Source of the DNA: Pseudanabaena sp.
GTDB lineage: Bacteria; Cyanobacteriota; Cyanobacteriia; Pseudanabaenales; Pseudanabaenaceae
Length of the DNA: 64,000 nt
NCBI GenBank assembly: GCA_003249035.1
Contig: QBMK01000008.1
Location: 1 to 64,000, forward strand
Direction of reading: 5' to 3'
Position numbers and translations under genes: made by a program. Shown piece after piece: positions 14,823 through 23,521 of this stretch; the first letter of the stretch is position 1, and each line of letters opens with the position of its first letter. The notes beneath the pieces were generated by a model that saw only the letters and a list, made by a program, of their open reading frames with translations, ran no database searches and had not been told where the DNA came from.

Positions 14823-17630
14823 ATGCAAAACATCCTAGATCATATTCAATGCGGAATCTTTGTTTTGACGGTTGAAGCAAATACGCAAGTATCAGATCTC
14901 AATGATCAGGGATTTATTCTGCGGTTTGCGATCACTAATTCTACATTTGTCCATCTTGTGTTTGGGGAACGTAGTATCGATCAAACTGTAAATCTAGTTG
15001 GGTTACAGCCAAAGGAATGTTTGTCTTTAGGATTTGCGGAATTATTGAACAAATATGCTAGTCAATGTTTGCAAACACGACAAGTTGTTATGTTTGAAGA
15101 ACAACTTGATTTGGTGACAAATCGGATGCTAGCGATTTTGCTATCCTTAGAGATTGATAGTATCAACAATTCAGCGCAGATCGTCGGAACTTGCCAAGAT
15201 ATTACTGACAAATCACTATCAAAATCCCAAGTTCAAGCCCTCAATCAAAAGAAATTCAGCCAGTTAGTGAGTGAAGTTTCTGACGCTTTTGTGGTGGTTG
15301 ATCGTGAAGGTGTGGTGCGTTATGTTAATCAGTCAGCCGAGAGCCTATTTGGGTGCAAATCAGAAGATATAGTCGGTGAGACTTTTGGACTGCCTGTAGT
15401 AGCTGGGGAAAGCACAGATGTCGATATTCTCAACCGAGGTGGTACCACTTCTGCGGAAATGCGTGTATCTGAAGCAATTGATGAAGATCGTAGAGTGTAT
15501 GTGGTTGCTTCATTGCGAGATGTCTCAGAACGTAAGCGGGTAGAAGAGTCGCTGAAATTGCGTGAACGGGCGATCGCCGCAAGTTCTAATGGGATTGTGA
15601 TTACCGATGCCACCCAGCCGAATAATCCGATGATTTATGTTAATCCCAGCTTTGAGAGGATTACTGGCTATAGTGCGGCGGAAGTAATCGGGCATGATTG
15701 TCGTTTTTTGCAAGGCGGCGATCGCAATCAGCTCGGTCTTTTAGAGTTACGCAAAGCTATTGAGGAAAAGCGGGAATGTCACTCTGTCCTGCTCAACTAT
15801 CGCAAAGATGGCACGCCATTTTGGAATGATTTGTATATTGCACCAGTCTTTAGCGATCATGGGGAACTTACTAACTACATCGGTATTCAAACCGACATTA
15901 CTGAACAAGTAAAATCAAACCAAAAATTGCTGGGAAGTGAAGAGCGCTTGCTTACTGTACTGACATCGATCAAAGAAGGCATTACCTTTAGTGATGATTC
16001 TGGCTATTTTTCGATTTTTAATGATGGGATGGAAACTCTTACGGGGTATACACCTATTGAAGCAAATGCTAGCAAAGATTTCACGACTTTTCTTTATCCC
16101 GATCAAGCTGAACATGATAAAGCTTTGCAACGATTACAGCTACTACAGGAAAAGGGGCAACCGATGACTGTCGAGACTCGTATTTGTCATCGTGATGGCA
16201 CATTTAAAGATGTATTAGTCTCCTCCAGACTAATGACATACAAAGATAAAAGGATGTATTTAAGCAGTTATTACGACATTACTGAGCGGAAAAAAGTCGA
16301 GACACAACTGCGTTATCAAAGTGAACGAGAAAGATTACTGAATGCGATTTTACTTAAAATTCAATGCGAACTAAATCTCGATCAAATCCTAGCAATCACT
16401 GTTAGAGAGGCTCAAGAATTACTACGCATCGATCGCGTGGCTATTTATCAGTTCCAAGAAAATTGGAGCGGTAAATTTGTTGTGGAAGCTGTTAATGAAC
16501 CAAGATTTTCTATTATTGGGAAAACAGTTTATGACGAATGTCTTAATCAATATTATGTAGATAAACATAAAAATAGACCTATCTCCAATATAAATGACGT
16601 CGATATTGCAGATATAAGCCCTTGTCATAAAGATCTTTTGAAACGTTTTCAAGTGAAAGCAAATATTGTAGTTTCTATTTCTTTTGGGGATACGCTATGG
16701 GGATTATTAATCGCTCATCAATGTCTTGCACCTCGGCAGTGGGAAGGATTTGAAATCGATCTGCTAAGACAATTGGCTAATCATGTAGCGATCGCGATTC
16801 AACAAGCAAAATTATTTGAAAGGGTCCAAGAATTAAACAAAAGCTTAGAAATCCAAGTAGCCGATCGCACCCAACAACTCAAGCAGAGTCTGAGCCAACT
16901 AGAAAGAGCTTTACTCAAAGAGAAAGAACTCAACGAATTGAAATCGCAATTTATTTCTAGGGCTTCCCACGAATTTCGAACACCACTAGCAACGATCCAG
17001 ACAGCAAGTGATCTGTTGCGAAACTATGGACATAAAATGTCAGACGATAAAAAAATAGAGCGCTTCGACAAAATTCAGCGGGAAGTTAAAAATATGACCA
17101 ATCTTCTGGAAGAAGTATTGATAGTTGGTAAATCTGAATCTGGAAAATTTGATTTGCAGCCAGAAGAAATTAATCTAGAAGACTTTTGTCTAGAAATTAT
17201 CGAACAAACCAAGTTTATAGGAGATGGCAAACATCAAGTTATTTTCAAAAATATTAATGTTCCTATAAAAATATCAATTGACCCCAAACTCTTTAAGCAA
17301 ATTATCTCTAACTTACTATCAAATGCGATTAAATATTCGCCTGATTCTAGAGAAGTTAACTTTACTATTTCGCTAACTAACGATCGTATTTCACAACTTT
17401 TATTAGAGTTTAAAGATCAGGGAATTGGGATTCCTTTAATTGATCAAGAGAAGATTTTTGACCATTTTTATCGCGCCCAAAATGTTGGTATGATCGTAGG
17501 AACTGGATTGGGGATGGCAATTATCAAGAATTCGGTTGATATCCTAGGTGGCATAATTCAACTTACTAGTGTTGAGAATCAAGGCACTACTGTAAAGGTA
17601 AAACTTCCTTACCCCCTTCCCAATGAATAA
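14823..17630 (+). CDS. Hybrid-input sensor histidine kinase: PAS-PAS-LOV-PAS-GAF-HisKA-HATPase
   Basis: A 935-residue soluble kinase. Domains: PAS-like (1-125), PAS (145-240), LOV (245-360), PAS (370-490), GAF (505-665), coiled coil, HisKA (706-775), HATPase (815-928). The LOV domain has GHDCRFLQ with the flavin-reactive Cys293, Asn325 and Asn335 in LNYRKDGTPFWN, and Gln356 in GIQTDIT. The GAF domain resembles cyanobacteriochromes: SPCHKDLL gives the canonical bilin Cys601-His602, a DECL sequence (571-574, Cys573) lies where DXCF types carry the second Cys, and LWGLLIAHQC follows. The phosphorylated His716 is in SHEFRTP; the ATP site has NLLSNAIKYS, DQGIGI and GTGLGMAI. I chose the ATG at 14823, after GAGGA; a TTG at 14802 is possible. 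An inverted repeat (17626-17668) spans the stop. Confidence 0.9.
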   Translation: MQNILDHIQCGIFVLTVEANTQVSDLNDQGFILRFAITNSTFVHLVFGERSIDQTVNLVGLQPKECLSLGFAELLNKYASQCLQTRQVVMFEEQLDLVTNRMLAILLSLEIDSINNSAQIVGTCQDITDKSLSKSQVQALNQKKFSQLVSEVSDAFVVVDREGVVRYVNQSAESLFGCKSEDIVGETFGLPVVAGESTDVDILNRGGTTSAEMRVSEAIDEDRRVYVVASLRDVSERKRVEESLKLRERAIAASSNGIVITDATQPNNPMIYVNPSFERITGYSAAEVIGHDCRFLQGGDRNQLGLLELRKAIEEKRECHSVLLNYRKDGTPFWNDLYIAPVFSDHGELTNYIGIQTDITEQVKSNQKLLGSEERLLTVLTSIKEGITFSDDSGYFSIFNDGMETLTGYTPIEANASKDFTTFLYPDQAEHDKALQRLQLLQEKGQPMTVETRICHRDGTFKDVLVSSRLMTYKDKRMYLSSYYDITERKKVETQLRYQSERERLLNAILLKIQCELNLDQILAITVREAQELLRIDRVAIYQFQENWSGKFVVEAVNEPRFSIIGKTVYDECLNQYYVDKHKNRPISNINDVDIADISPCHKDLLKRFQVKANIVVSISFGDTLWGLLIAHQCLAPRQWEGFEIDLLRQLANHVAIAIQQAKLFERVQELNKSLEIQVADRTQQLKQSLSQLERALLKEKELNELKSQFISRASHEFRTPLATIQTASDLLRNYGHKMSDDKKIERFDKIQREVKNMTNLLEEVLIVGKSESGKFDLQPEEINLEDFCLEIIEQTKFIGDGKHQVIFKNINVPIKISIDPKLFKQIISNLLSNAIKYSPDSREVNFTISLTNDRISQLLLEFKDQGIGIPLIDQEKIFDHFYRAQNVGMIVGTGLGMAIIKNSVDILGGIIQLTSVENQGTTVKVKLPYPLPNE

Positions 17631-17694
17631 TTAGTGGATCACGGAGTAGCCTCGAACTACTAATTATTTAATTTATAACGGAACAAACTAAATT

Positions 17695-19410
17695 ATGACA
17701 ACGATTCTAGTCATTGAAGATGTAGAAGCTTTACGCGAAGAGATCATGGAAACTCTCTCCTATGAGGGATTTGATGTACTGGGAGCAGAAAATGGACTTA
17801 TTGGAGTCCAAATAGCCAAAACCTATTTACCGAATTTAATTATTTGTGACATAGCCATGCCAGAACTGGATGGTTACGGAACTCTAATTGCTCTGCGTCA
17901 AGAACCGAAAACATCAATGATTCCGTTTATATTTTTAACGGCAATGACGGAAAAAGCTGATATGCGTCAAGCCATGCAACTAGGTGCGGATGATTATCTT
18001 ACAAAGCCATTTACCTCTGCAGAATTATTCGGTGCGATCGCTGCACGATTGCAAAAGTTTAACTCAGCGAGAGAGCATTACTATGATGAAATCAAAGCAG
18101 CTGGGGAAAAATATGAATATTTATCTCACCATGATGGTTTAACACAACTGCCAAATCGCGTACTTTTTTATGAGTCCTTAAGCAAAGCCATATTAGAAGC
18201 AAAGGTTAACAACAAATCTTTAGCTTTGCTATTTCTAGATATAGACAATTTCCATATCATTAACAATACCCTTGGCAATGATCTTGGCGATCAATTGTTT
18301 AAGGAGATCGCGGATCGCCTAAAGCTCTACATCGCGCCATTCGATATGGTGGCGCGCATCCAAGGCGATGAATTTGCATTGATCATTTCTGATGCTAAGG
18401 ATACCGCCAGCATCAAACTCGAAGCCCAGAAAATCCTCGACTTACTAAGCCGTCCTTACCATGTATACGGGCATGAGGTTTTCATTACTAGTAGTATTGG
18501 CATCACCATTTTTCCTGAAGATCTTCAAGAAGTTGAAGGATTAATCAAAAATGCTGAATTAGCTATGTATTACGCCAAGAATCATGGCAGAAATAGCTAC
18601 AAGATCTATAGTCCAGAACTAAATGTCCAATCCTCAGAATATATGGCATTAGCCAACAGCCTACATAGAGCTATTGATCGTAAAGAGATTCTGGTTTTTT
18701 ATCAGCCTATAGTCAGTCTTCAATCAGGCCAAATCGTTGGTGCTGAAGCCCTGGCTAGGTGGCAACATCCTGACTTAGGGCTGATTATGCCAAACAAATT
18801 TATCCCTGTTGCTGAGCAAACAGGTCTTATTTTGCGTTTGAGTGAGGTGATTCTATATTCGGTCTGTTCACAAATGCGATCGTGGCGAGAATCTGGCATA
18901 AATTACGGATTTATTGCTGTCAATCTGTCTGGTCAGCATTTTCGCCCAGACACTAATCTGATTGAATTTGTTAGGAAGGTTTTACAAGAAACTAATACAG
19001 AGCCAGATCATTTAGAACTCGAACTTACTGAAGGTATCATTATGCAAAATGCAGAATATACGATTCAGGTGCTATCGCAATTGCGAGAAATAGGTGTAAA
19101 AGTAGCGATCGATGATTTTGGAACAGGTTATTCTTCTCTGAGCTATCTCAAGCATTTTCCAATAAATATACTTAAGATTGATCGCTGTTTTATCCAAGAC
19201 ATTACGACAGATCATCATGATGCAATGATTTCCCTATCAATCATCGATCTTGCACATAGTTTGCCATTAAAAGTTATCGCAGAAGGGGTCGAGACTGTTG
19301 AGCAGATGCAGTTTTTAAAAGATAATGGGTGCGATAAGTTTCAAGGATATCTTTTTAGTCCACCTTTACCTGCGACTGAATTTGAACAAATGCTGATTGA
19401 GGGAAAATAG
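17695..19410 (+). CDS. Response regulator, REC-GGDEF-EAL
   Basis: A 571-residue c-di-GMP regulator, 64 bases after the LOV/GAF kinase and probably its partner. The receiver domain (1-120) has the phosphorylated Asp52 in ICDIAMPELDG and Lys104 in LTKPF. The GGDEF domain (145-305) has QGDEF (223-227) instead of GGDEF, so cyclase activity is doubtful, and it may only bind GTP. The EAL domain (320-565) keeps EAL (351-353), the Asn in VNLSGQ, ELTEG, the DDFGTGYSSLSYL pair, KIDRCFI, EGVET and QGYLFS, so phosphodiesterase activity is likely. The predicted output is lowered c-di-GMP, which in cyanobacteria affects motility and aggregation. Confidence 0.92.
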   Translation: MTTILVIEDVEALREEIMETLSYEGFDVLGAENGLIGVQIAKTYLPNLIICDIAMPELDGYGTLIALRQEPKTSMIPFIFLTAMTEKADMRQAMQLGADDYLTKPFTSAELFGAIAARLQKFNSAREHYYDEIKAAGEKYEYLSHHDGLTQLPNRVLFYESLSKAILEAKVNNKSLALLFLDIDNFHIINNTLGNDLGDQLFKEIADRLKLYIAPFDMVARIQGDEFALIISDAKDTASIKLEAQKILDLLSRPYHVYGHEVFITSSIGITIFPEDLQEVEGLIKNAELAMYYAKNHGRNSYKIYSPELNVQSSEYMALANSLHRAIDRKEILVFYQPIVSLQSGQIVGAEALARWQHPDLGLIMPNKFIPVAEQTGLILRLSEVILYSVCSQMRSWRESGINYGFIAVNLSGQHFRPDTNLIEFVRKVLQETNTEPDHLELELTEGIIMQNAEYTIQVLSQLREIGVKVAIDDFGTGYSSLSYLKHFPINILKIDRCFIQDITTDHHDAMISLSIIDLAHSLPLKVIAEGVETVEQMQFLKDNGCDKFQGYLFSPPLPATEFEQMLIEGK

Positions 19411-19492
19411 CTGTAGTTTCATAACATTTGAAAACAAGTTTTAATTTGAGAATTTCTGCCACAACGATAGCTATATTAAAAAATCATGCTTT

Positions 19493-19595
19493 ATACCAAA
19501 ACACAAAATGGCATAGCCATTTTGTGTTTTTAAAACCTTTACTGGGTTTTGTTTTTAATCCATAAAAGTGTCGTCACACTTTTGTGAATTGGTAT
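19493..19595 (-). repeat. 103-nt three-hairpin dispersed repeat, copy A
   Basis: Non-coding element with terminal repeats ATACCAA/TTGGTAT and three inner hairpins. Relative to the copies at 28343 and 50354 it lies in the opposite orientation; all three copies are exactly 103 nt. It lies between the response regulator and gmd. The rest of this 291-base gap holds nothing else I recognise. Confidence 0.85.
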
Positions 19596-19701
19596 TACAA
19601 TTTATCAGATCACATTTAGCACCCAACAAACTTATCAAGTTTTGGAATTTATGGGTATGCTAGCAAATAAACTTTTGTGTAGTTCTTTCAAACCAGACTA
19701 A

Positions 19702-20772
19702 ATGAGTAACTCTAAACGCGCCTTAATTACAGGTATCACGGGTCAAGACGGATCTTATCTATCAGAACTACTGCTAGAAAAAGGGTATGAAGTGCATGGC
19801 ATTATTCGGCGATCTTCAACGATCAATACCGATCGCCTCGATCATATGTACCAAGATCCACATCTACCTGCAACTAAATTGTTTCTGCACTATGGAGATC
19901 TCACCGACGGGACTACCTTGGGACGAATTTTAGAAGCGGTTCAACCCAATGAAGTGTTTAATCTTGGCGCTCAGTCCCATGTGCGCGTTAGTTTTGATTC
20001 CCCTGAATATACCGTTGACGCAGTGGGGATGGGTACTCTACGTTTGTTAGAAGCATTGCGCGATTATCAACAACGCAACGATCGCGAAATTCGTTTTTAT
20101 CAAGCAGGTTCATCAGAGATGTATGGCTTGGTGCAAGCTGTACCACAGAATGAAGAAACGCCCTTTTATCCGCGCAGTCCCTATGCTTGTGCCAAGGTCT
20201 ATGCCCATTGGCAAACTATTAATTACCGTGAATCCTATGGGCTATTTGCTTGTAATGGGATTTTGTTTAATCATGAATCACCCCGTCGTGGTGAAACCTT
20301 TGTCACAAGGAAAATCACAAGGGCAATCGCCCGCATTGTCGCTAATCAGCAGAAAAAACTGTATTTAGGAAATCTTGATTCTAAGCGAGATTGGGGCTAT
20401 GCCAAAGACTATGTTGAGGCGATGTGGTTGATGTTGCAGCAAGAACAACCCGATGACTATGTGATATCGACAGGTGAAACCCATTCAGTACGAGAATTTC
20501 TGGAAGAATCTTTTGCTTACGTCAATCTCAAATGGGAAGATTATGTTGAGATTGATCCCCGCTATTTCCGCCCTGCCGAGGTTGATTTGTTGTTAGGCGA
20601 CTGTACTAAGGCAAAACAAAAGCTGGGCTGGGAACCTAAGGTTACTTTCAAGGCTCTTGTGGAGCTAATGGTTGATGCCGATTTAGAAGCATTAGGCTTG
20701 CCGAATCCTAAAGGTACATATTCTCAAGATATTGCCACATTGCGAAATGCTGGAAAAGCATCGACTTGGTAA
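19702..20772 (+). CDS. gmd: GDP-mannose 4,6-dehydratase
   Basis: Short-chain dehydrogenase that converts GDP-mannose to GDP-4-keto-6-deoxymannose, the first step to GDP-L-fucose or GDP-rhamnose. The NADP(H) site [32 protein letters not shown], the catalytic SSEMYG and SPYACAK (YxxxK), and [16 protein letters not shown] are all present. 356 residues is normal. It is directly followed by fcl, which takes the product on to GDP-L-fucose for extracellular or surface polysaccharide. Confidence 0.97.
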   Translation: MSNSKRALITGITGQDGSYLSELLLEKGYEVHGIIRRSSTINTDRLDHMYQDPHLPATKLFLHYGDLTDGTTLGRILEAVQPNEVFNLGAQSHVRVSFDSPEYTVDAVGMGTLRLLEALRDYQQRNDREIRFYQAGSSEMYGLVQAVPQNEETPFYPRSPYACAKVYAHWQTINYRESYGLFACNGILFNHESPRRGETFVTRKITRAIARIVANQQKKLYLGNLDSKRDWGYAKDYVEAMWLMLQQEQPDDYVISTGETHSVREFLEESFAYVNLKWEDYVEIDPRYFRPAEVDLLLGDCTKAKQKLGWEPKVTFKALVELMVDADLEALGLPNPKGTYSQDIATLRNAGKASTW

Positions 20773-20775
20773 TTT

Positions 20776-20800
20776 AAAAGCCTTGCTTAGCAGGGCTTTT
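20776..20800 (+). terminator. Hairpin between gmd and fcl
   Basis: Eleven-base arms (AAAAGCCTTGC/GCAGGGCTTTT, one G-T pair) around TTA just after the gmd stop. It is probably a weak or partial terminator in the gmd-fcl unit, since fcl starts 33 bases later. Confidence 0.55.
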
Positions 20801-20832
20801 AAGTTATTCGTACTTTTACTGAAGAAATTTTT

Positions 20833-21789
20833 ATGCTAGAGAATCAATCACAATCTGAATTCAAAGATCAAAAAATCCTCGTGACCGGAGGGGCTGGCTT
20901 TTTAGGAAAGCAAGTTATCGCGCAACTAGTTGCCAAAGGAGCCAATCCAGATTTGATAACTGTTCCGCGATCAAAAGATCATGATTTGCGATCGCTAGCT
21001 ATTTGCGAAAAAGTCGTTCAAGAGCAAAACCTAATTATCCATCTTGCGGCCCATGTCGGGGGCATTGGACTAAATCGCGAAAAACCTGCCGAACTTTTTT
21101 ATGACAATCTGATGATGGGTGTGCAGTTAATTCATGCCGCTTATCAAGCTCAGGTTCAAAAATTTGTCTGTGTAGGCACAATCTGTGCATATCCTAACTT
21201 TACACCTGTCCCATTTAAAGAAACCGATCTCTGGAATGGTTATCCAGAAGTTACGAATGCTCCCTATGGTGTAGCCAAAAAAGCTTTACTAGTCCAGTTA
21301 CAGTCCTATCGTCAGCAATATGGATTTAATGGCATTTATCTACTGCCAGTTAATCTATATGGGCCAGAAGATAACTTTGATCCTCGTAGCTCCCATGTAA
21401 TTCCGGCACTGATTCGCAAGGTTTATGAGGCTCAACAACGAGGCGATCGCTCAATTTCGGTATGGGGCGATGGGACTCCAACTAGAGAATTTGTTTATTC
21501 TGAAGATGCTGCTAGAGGTATTGTGATGGCAGCAGCAACCTATAACGAATCGGAGCCTGTCAATATTGGCACTGGCTCGGAAATTGCGATCAAAGACTTG
21601 ATCACTTTGATTAGTGAATTAATGGGATATGACGGCGAAATTGTCTGGGAAACCGACAAGCCTAATGGACAGCCACGACGGTGTCTAGATGTGGAGAGAG
21701 CAAAGCAAGCCTTTGGGTTCGCTGCACAAATAGATTTCCGCGAAGGGTTGAACAAAACGATAGCTTGGTATCGTCAACATGCCGTCTAA
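20833..21789 (+). CDS. fcl: GDP-L-fucose synthase
   Basis: Bifunctional epimerase/reductase that converts GDP-4-keto-6-deoxymannose to GDP-L-fucose with NADPH. It has the Rossmann entry [22 protein letters not shown], the catalytic Ser/Cys region [17 protein letters not shown] (YxxxK), and [11 protein letters not shown] with VIPALIRK. The length of 318 residues is standard. It pairs with gmd immediately upstream, so both probably serve fucose-containing surface or exopolysaccharide. Confidence 0.97.
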   Translation: MLENQSQSEFKDQKILVTGGAGFLGKQVIAQLVAKGANPDLITVPRSKDHDLRSLAICEKVVQEQNLIIHLAAHVGGIGLNREKPAELFYDNLMMGVQLIHAAYQAQVQKFVCVGTICAYPNFTPVPFKETDLWNGYPEVTNAPYGVAKKALLVQLQSYRQQYGFNGIYLLPVNLYGPEDNFDPRSSHVIPALIRKVYEAQQRGDRSISVWGDGTPTREFVYSEDAARGIVMAAATYNESEPVNIGTGSEIAIKDLITLISELMGYDGEIVWETDKPNGQPRRCLDVERAKQAFGFAAQIDFREGLNKTIAWYRQHAV

Positions 21790-21829
21790 ATTAATTTAAT
21801 TAGCGTTTCAAGGTTTCAACAGATTTCAT

Positions 21830-21868
21830 AAAATGGAGAAATGTGGCATTGCCGCATTTCTCCATTTT
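21830..21868. terminator. Hairpin after fcl
   Basis: Inverted repeat built on AAAATGGAGAAATG/CATTTCTCCATTTT with a small central loop, about 40 bases past the fcl stop. It is the first of two palindromes in the 477-base gap before the tRNA gene. Confidence 0.65.
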
Positions 21869-21944
21869 GGTTTCATGTCTTCAAAGCTTGTGAATAAATC
21901 TCTAGATTGCTTATATAACAATCTAAAGATAGCTAGGACAAATC

Positions 21945-21999
21945 AAAACCCAAATAAATGAAGGCGGCGCGAAGCACCGCCTTCATTTATTTGGGTTTT
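21945..21999. terminator. Long palindrome in the fcl-tRNA gap
   Basis: Twenty-six-base arms with one mismatch around GAA. Outer ends are AAAACCC/GGGTTTT, as in the palindromes at 4908 and 34640, but the core differs. The remaining sequence to 22266 is AT-rich and shows no gene. Confidence 0.65.
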
Positions 22000-22266
22000 A
22001 TGTCCTAAGCAAAACTTTCATTGCTATATTAGGTTTGAATGAAATAAAAAAGCTTTATCAAGAAAACTGCGGCATTACATTTTAGTAAAGACTTTGTAAA
22101 TATGTGAAATTTTGCTGTTTTAGGGCAAAAGATATTTTGACACGATTTTTCTTAAAAACATGACAGATCAGCAAAAAAATTTGTAGATGTGTCATGTTTT
22201 GTTATGATTAAATACCGCGATAAAAAACATTGATATCTGTAAGGGTTTCTTGTTGTAATTGAGCGA

Positions 22267-22353
22267 GGAGAGATGGCCGAGTGGTTGAAGGCGCAGCACT
22301 GGAAATGCTGTTTAGGGGTAACTTTAACGAGGGTTCGAATCCCTCTCTCTCCG
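22267..22353 (+). tRNA. tRNA-Ser (anticodon GGA)
   Basis: Class II cloverleaf: acceptor GGAGAGA pairs with TCTCTCC and discriminator G; the D arm is GCCGAGTGGTTGAAGGC; the anticodon stem CAGCA/TGCTG encloses CTGGAAA, giving anticodon GGA (UCC/UCU codons). A long variable arm follows, and the T arm is GAGGGTTCGAATCCCTC. The 3' CCA is not encoded, which is common in cyanobacteria. Confidence 0.97.
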
Positions 22354-22448
22354 TTATAAAAATAACCTTCTGCCAAAAGCGGAGGGTTATTTAGTGTTTG
22401 GGAAAGAGCTATAATTAAATGTCAAGAAATGCAAGAAATTACCGTTGT

Positions 22449-23504
22449 ATGCTTTATACCCCACCTTGGCATCTCACTAATGGGCTGCTAATGACTCTTT
22501 ATACAGCTTTGCGGGTGAGTCAGAAATGGGAAAACTTTACGATTGAACCTGAACCTATTTATCAGGATCATATTTTTACTGGAGCAAATGGCGTTCCCAT
22601 TTTTGGTAAATATGCAATTCCTAACTTGACCGCTCAAACAGTTAAGGGAACTATTGTCGGAACCTACGGAATTACGGGGGATTTAGATAATCAGTGGTTT
22701 CTCAAGATTTTGGGTCGTAAGGCGTCTGCTAAAGGCTATGCCGTTGTGATGTTTGATTGGCGAGCACATGGCAAAACTGCTGAGCTTTCACCGACGCTGA
22801 CCTCCGATGGACTGTATGAAGGCGAAGATTTCATTCGTATCGCTAATGCTGCCAAGCAACTAGGGTGTCCTTCCCCATTTTGGCTAACTGGTTATTCCCT
22901 TGGTGGGCAATTGGCTCTGTGGGGAATCAAGGCAGGAGAATCGATCGCTGATTGGGGAAGTGATTTAGAAATTACATCTGCTGATATCGCTGGTGGTGCA
23001 GTAATTTGTCCAAGTGTTGACTCCAATCGATCGCTTACTTATTTAGTAAAAGATGAACTAGGCAGATTTTTAGAAAAGGCGATCGCTCGAGAATTAAAGA
23101 AACTAGGGCGCGGCATGGCAAAAATGCATCCTGAAGCGATTGATCGTGATGCGGTGGAACGAGCTAACAGCATTTGGGGTTTTGACAACGAATTGACGAT
23201 TGCCAAATTGGGCTTTGAGTCAGTAGAGGAATATTACAATGCAAGTTGTCCGCTATATTTCATGCCGCATTTACAAAAGCCAACTTTGATTCTTTATGCA
23301 GTGGATGATCCGATGTTTGATCCATCAATTGTGACTGATTTAGAAAAAATAGCCAAAGATAACCTTGCTATCAATCTAATGCTTACGCAGTATGGTGGTC
23401 ACGTCGGTTATATCAGCAGTAAAAAATGCCAACACCAATATGGCGATCGCGATCGATGGTGGGCTTGGAATCGTATTTTTGAATGGATAGAATCTCTAAC
23501 ATGA
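22449..23504 (+). CDS. Alpha/beta hydrolase, YheT-like
   Basis: A 351-residue alpha/beta hydrolase of the type often annotated YheT/Embryogenesis-associated. It begins with YTPPWHLTNGLLMTLYTAL, a pattern common in cyanobacterial members. The nucleophile elbow is GYSLGGQ, preceded by VVMFDWRAHGKT, with a likely catalytic Asp in YAVDDPMFDP and His in YGGHVGY. The substrate is unknown; relatives are esterase-like. I chose the ATG at 22449; an in-frame ATG at 22419 is also possible. No strong ribosome binding site decides between them. Confidence 0.8.
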   Translation: MLYTPPWHLTNGLLMTLYTALRVSQKWENFTIEPEPIYQDHIFTGANGVPIFGKYAIPNLTAQTVKGTIVGTYGITGDLDNQWFLKILGRKASAKGYAVVMFDWRAHGKTAELSPTLTSDGLYEGEDFIRIANAAKQLGCPSPFWLTGYSLGGQLALWGIKAGESIADWGSDLEITSADIAGGAVICPSVDSNRSLTYLVKDELGRFLEKAIARELKKLGRGMAKMHPEAIDRDAVERANSIWGFDNELTIAKLGFESVEEYYNASCPLYFMPHLQKPTLILYAVDDPMFDPSIVTDLEKIAKDNLAINLMLTQYGGHVGYISSKKCQHQYGDRDRWWAWNRIFEWIESLT

Positions 23505-23521
23505 AATATTTTTTTACTATT

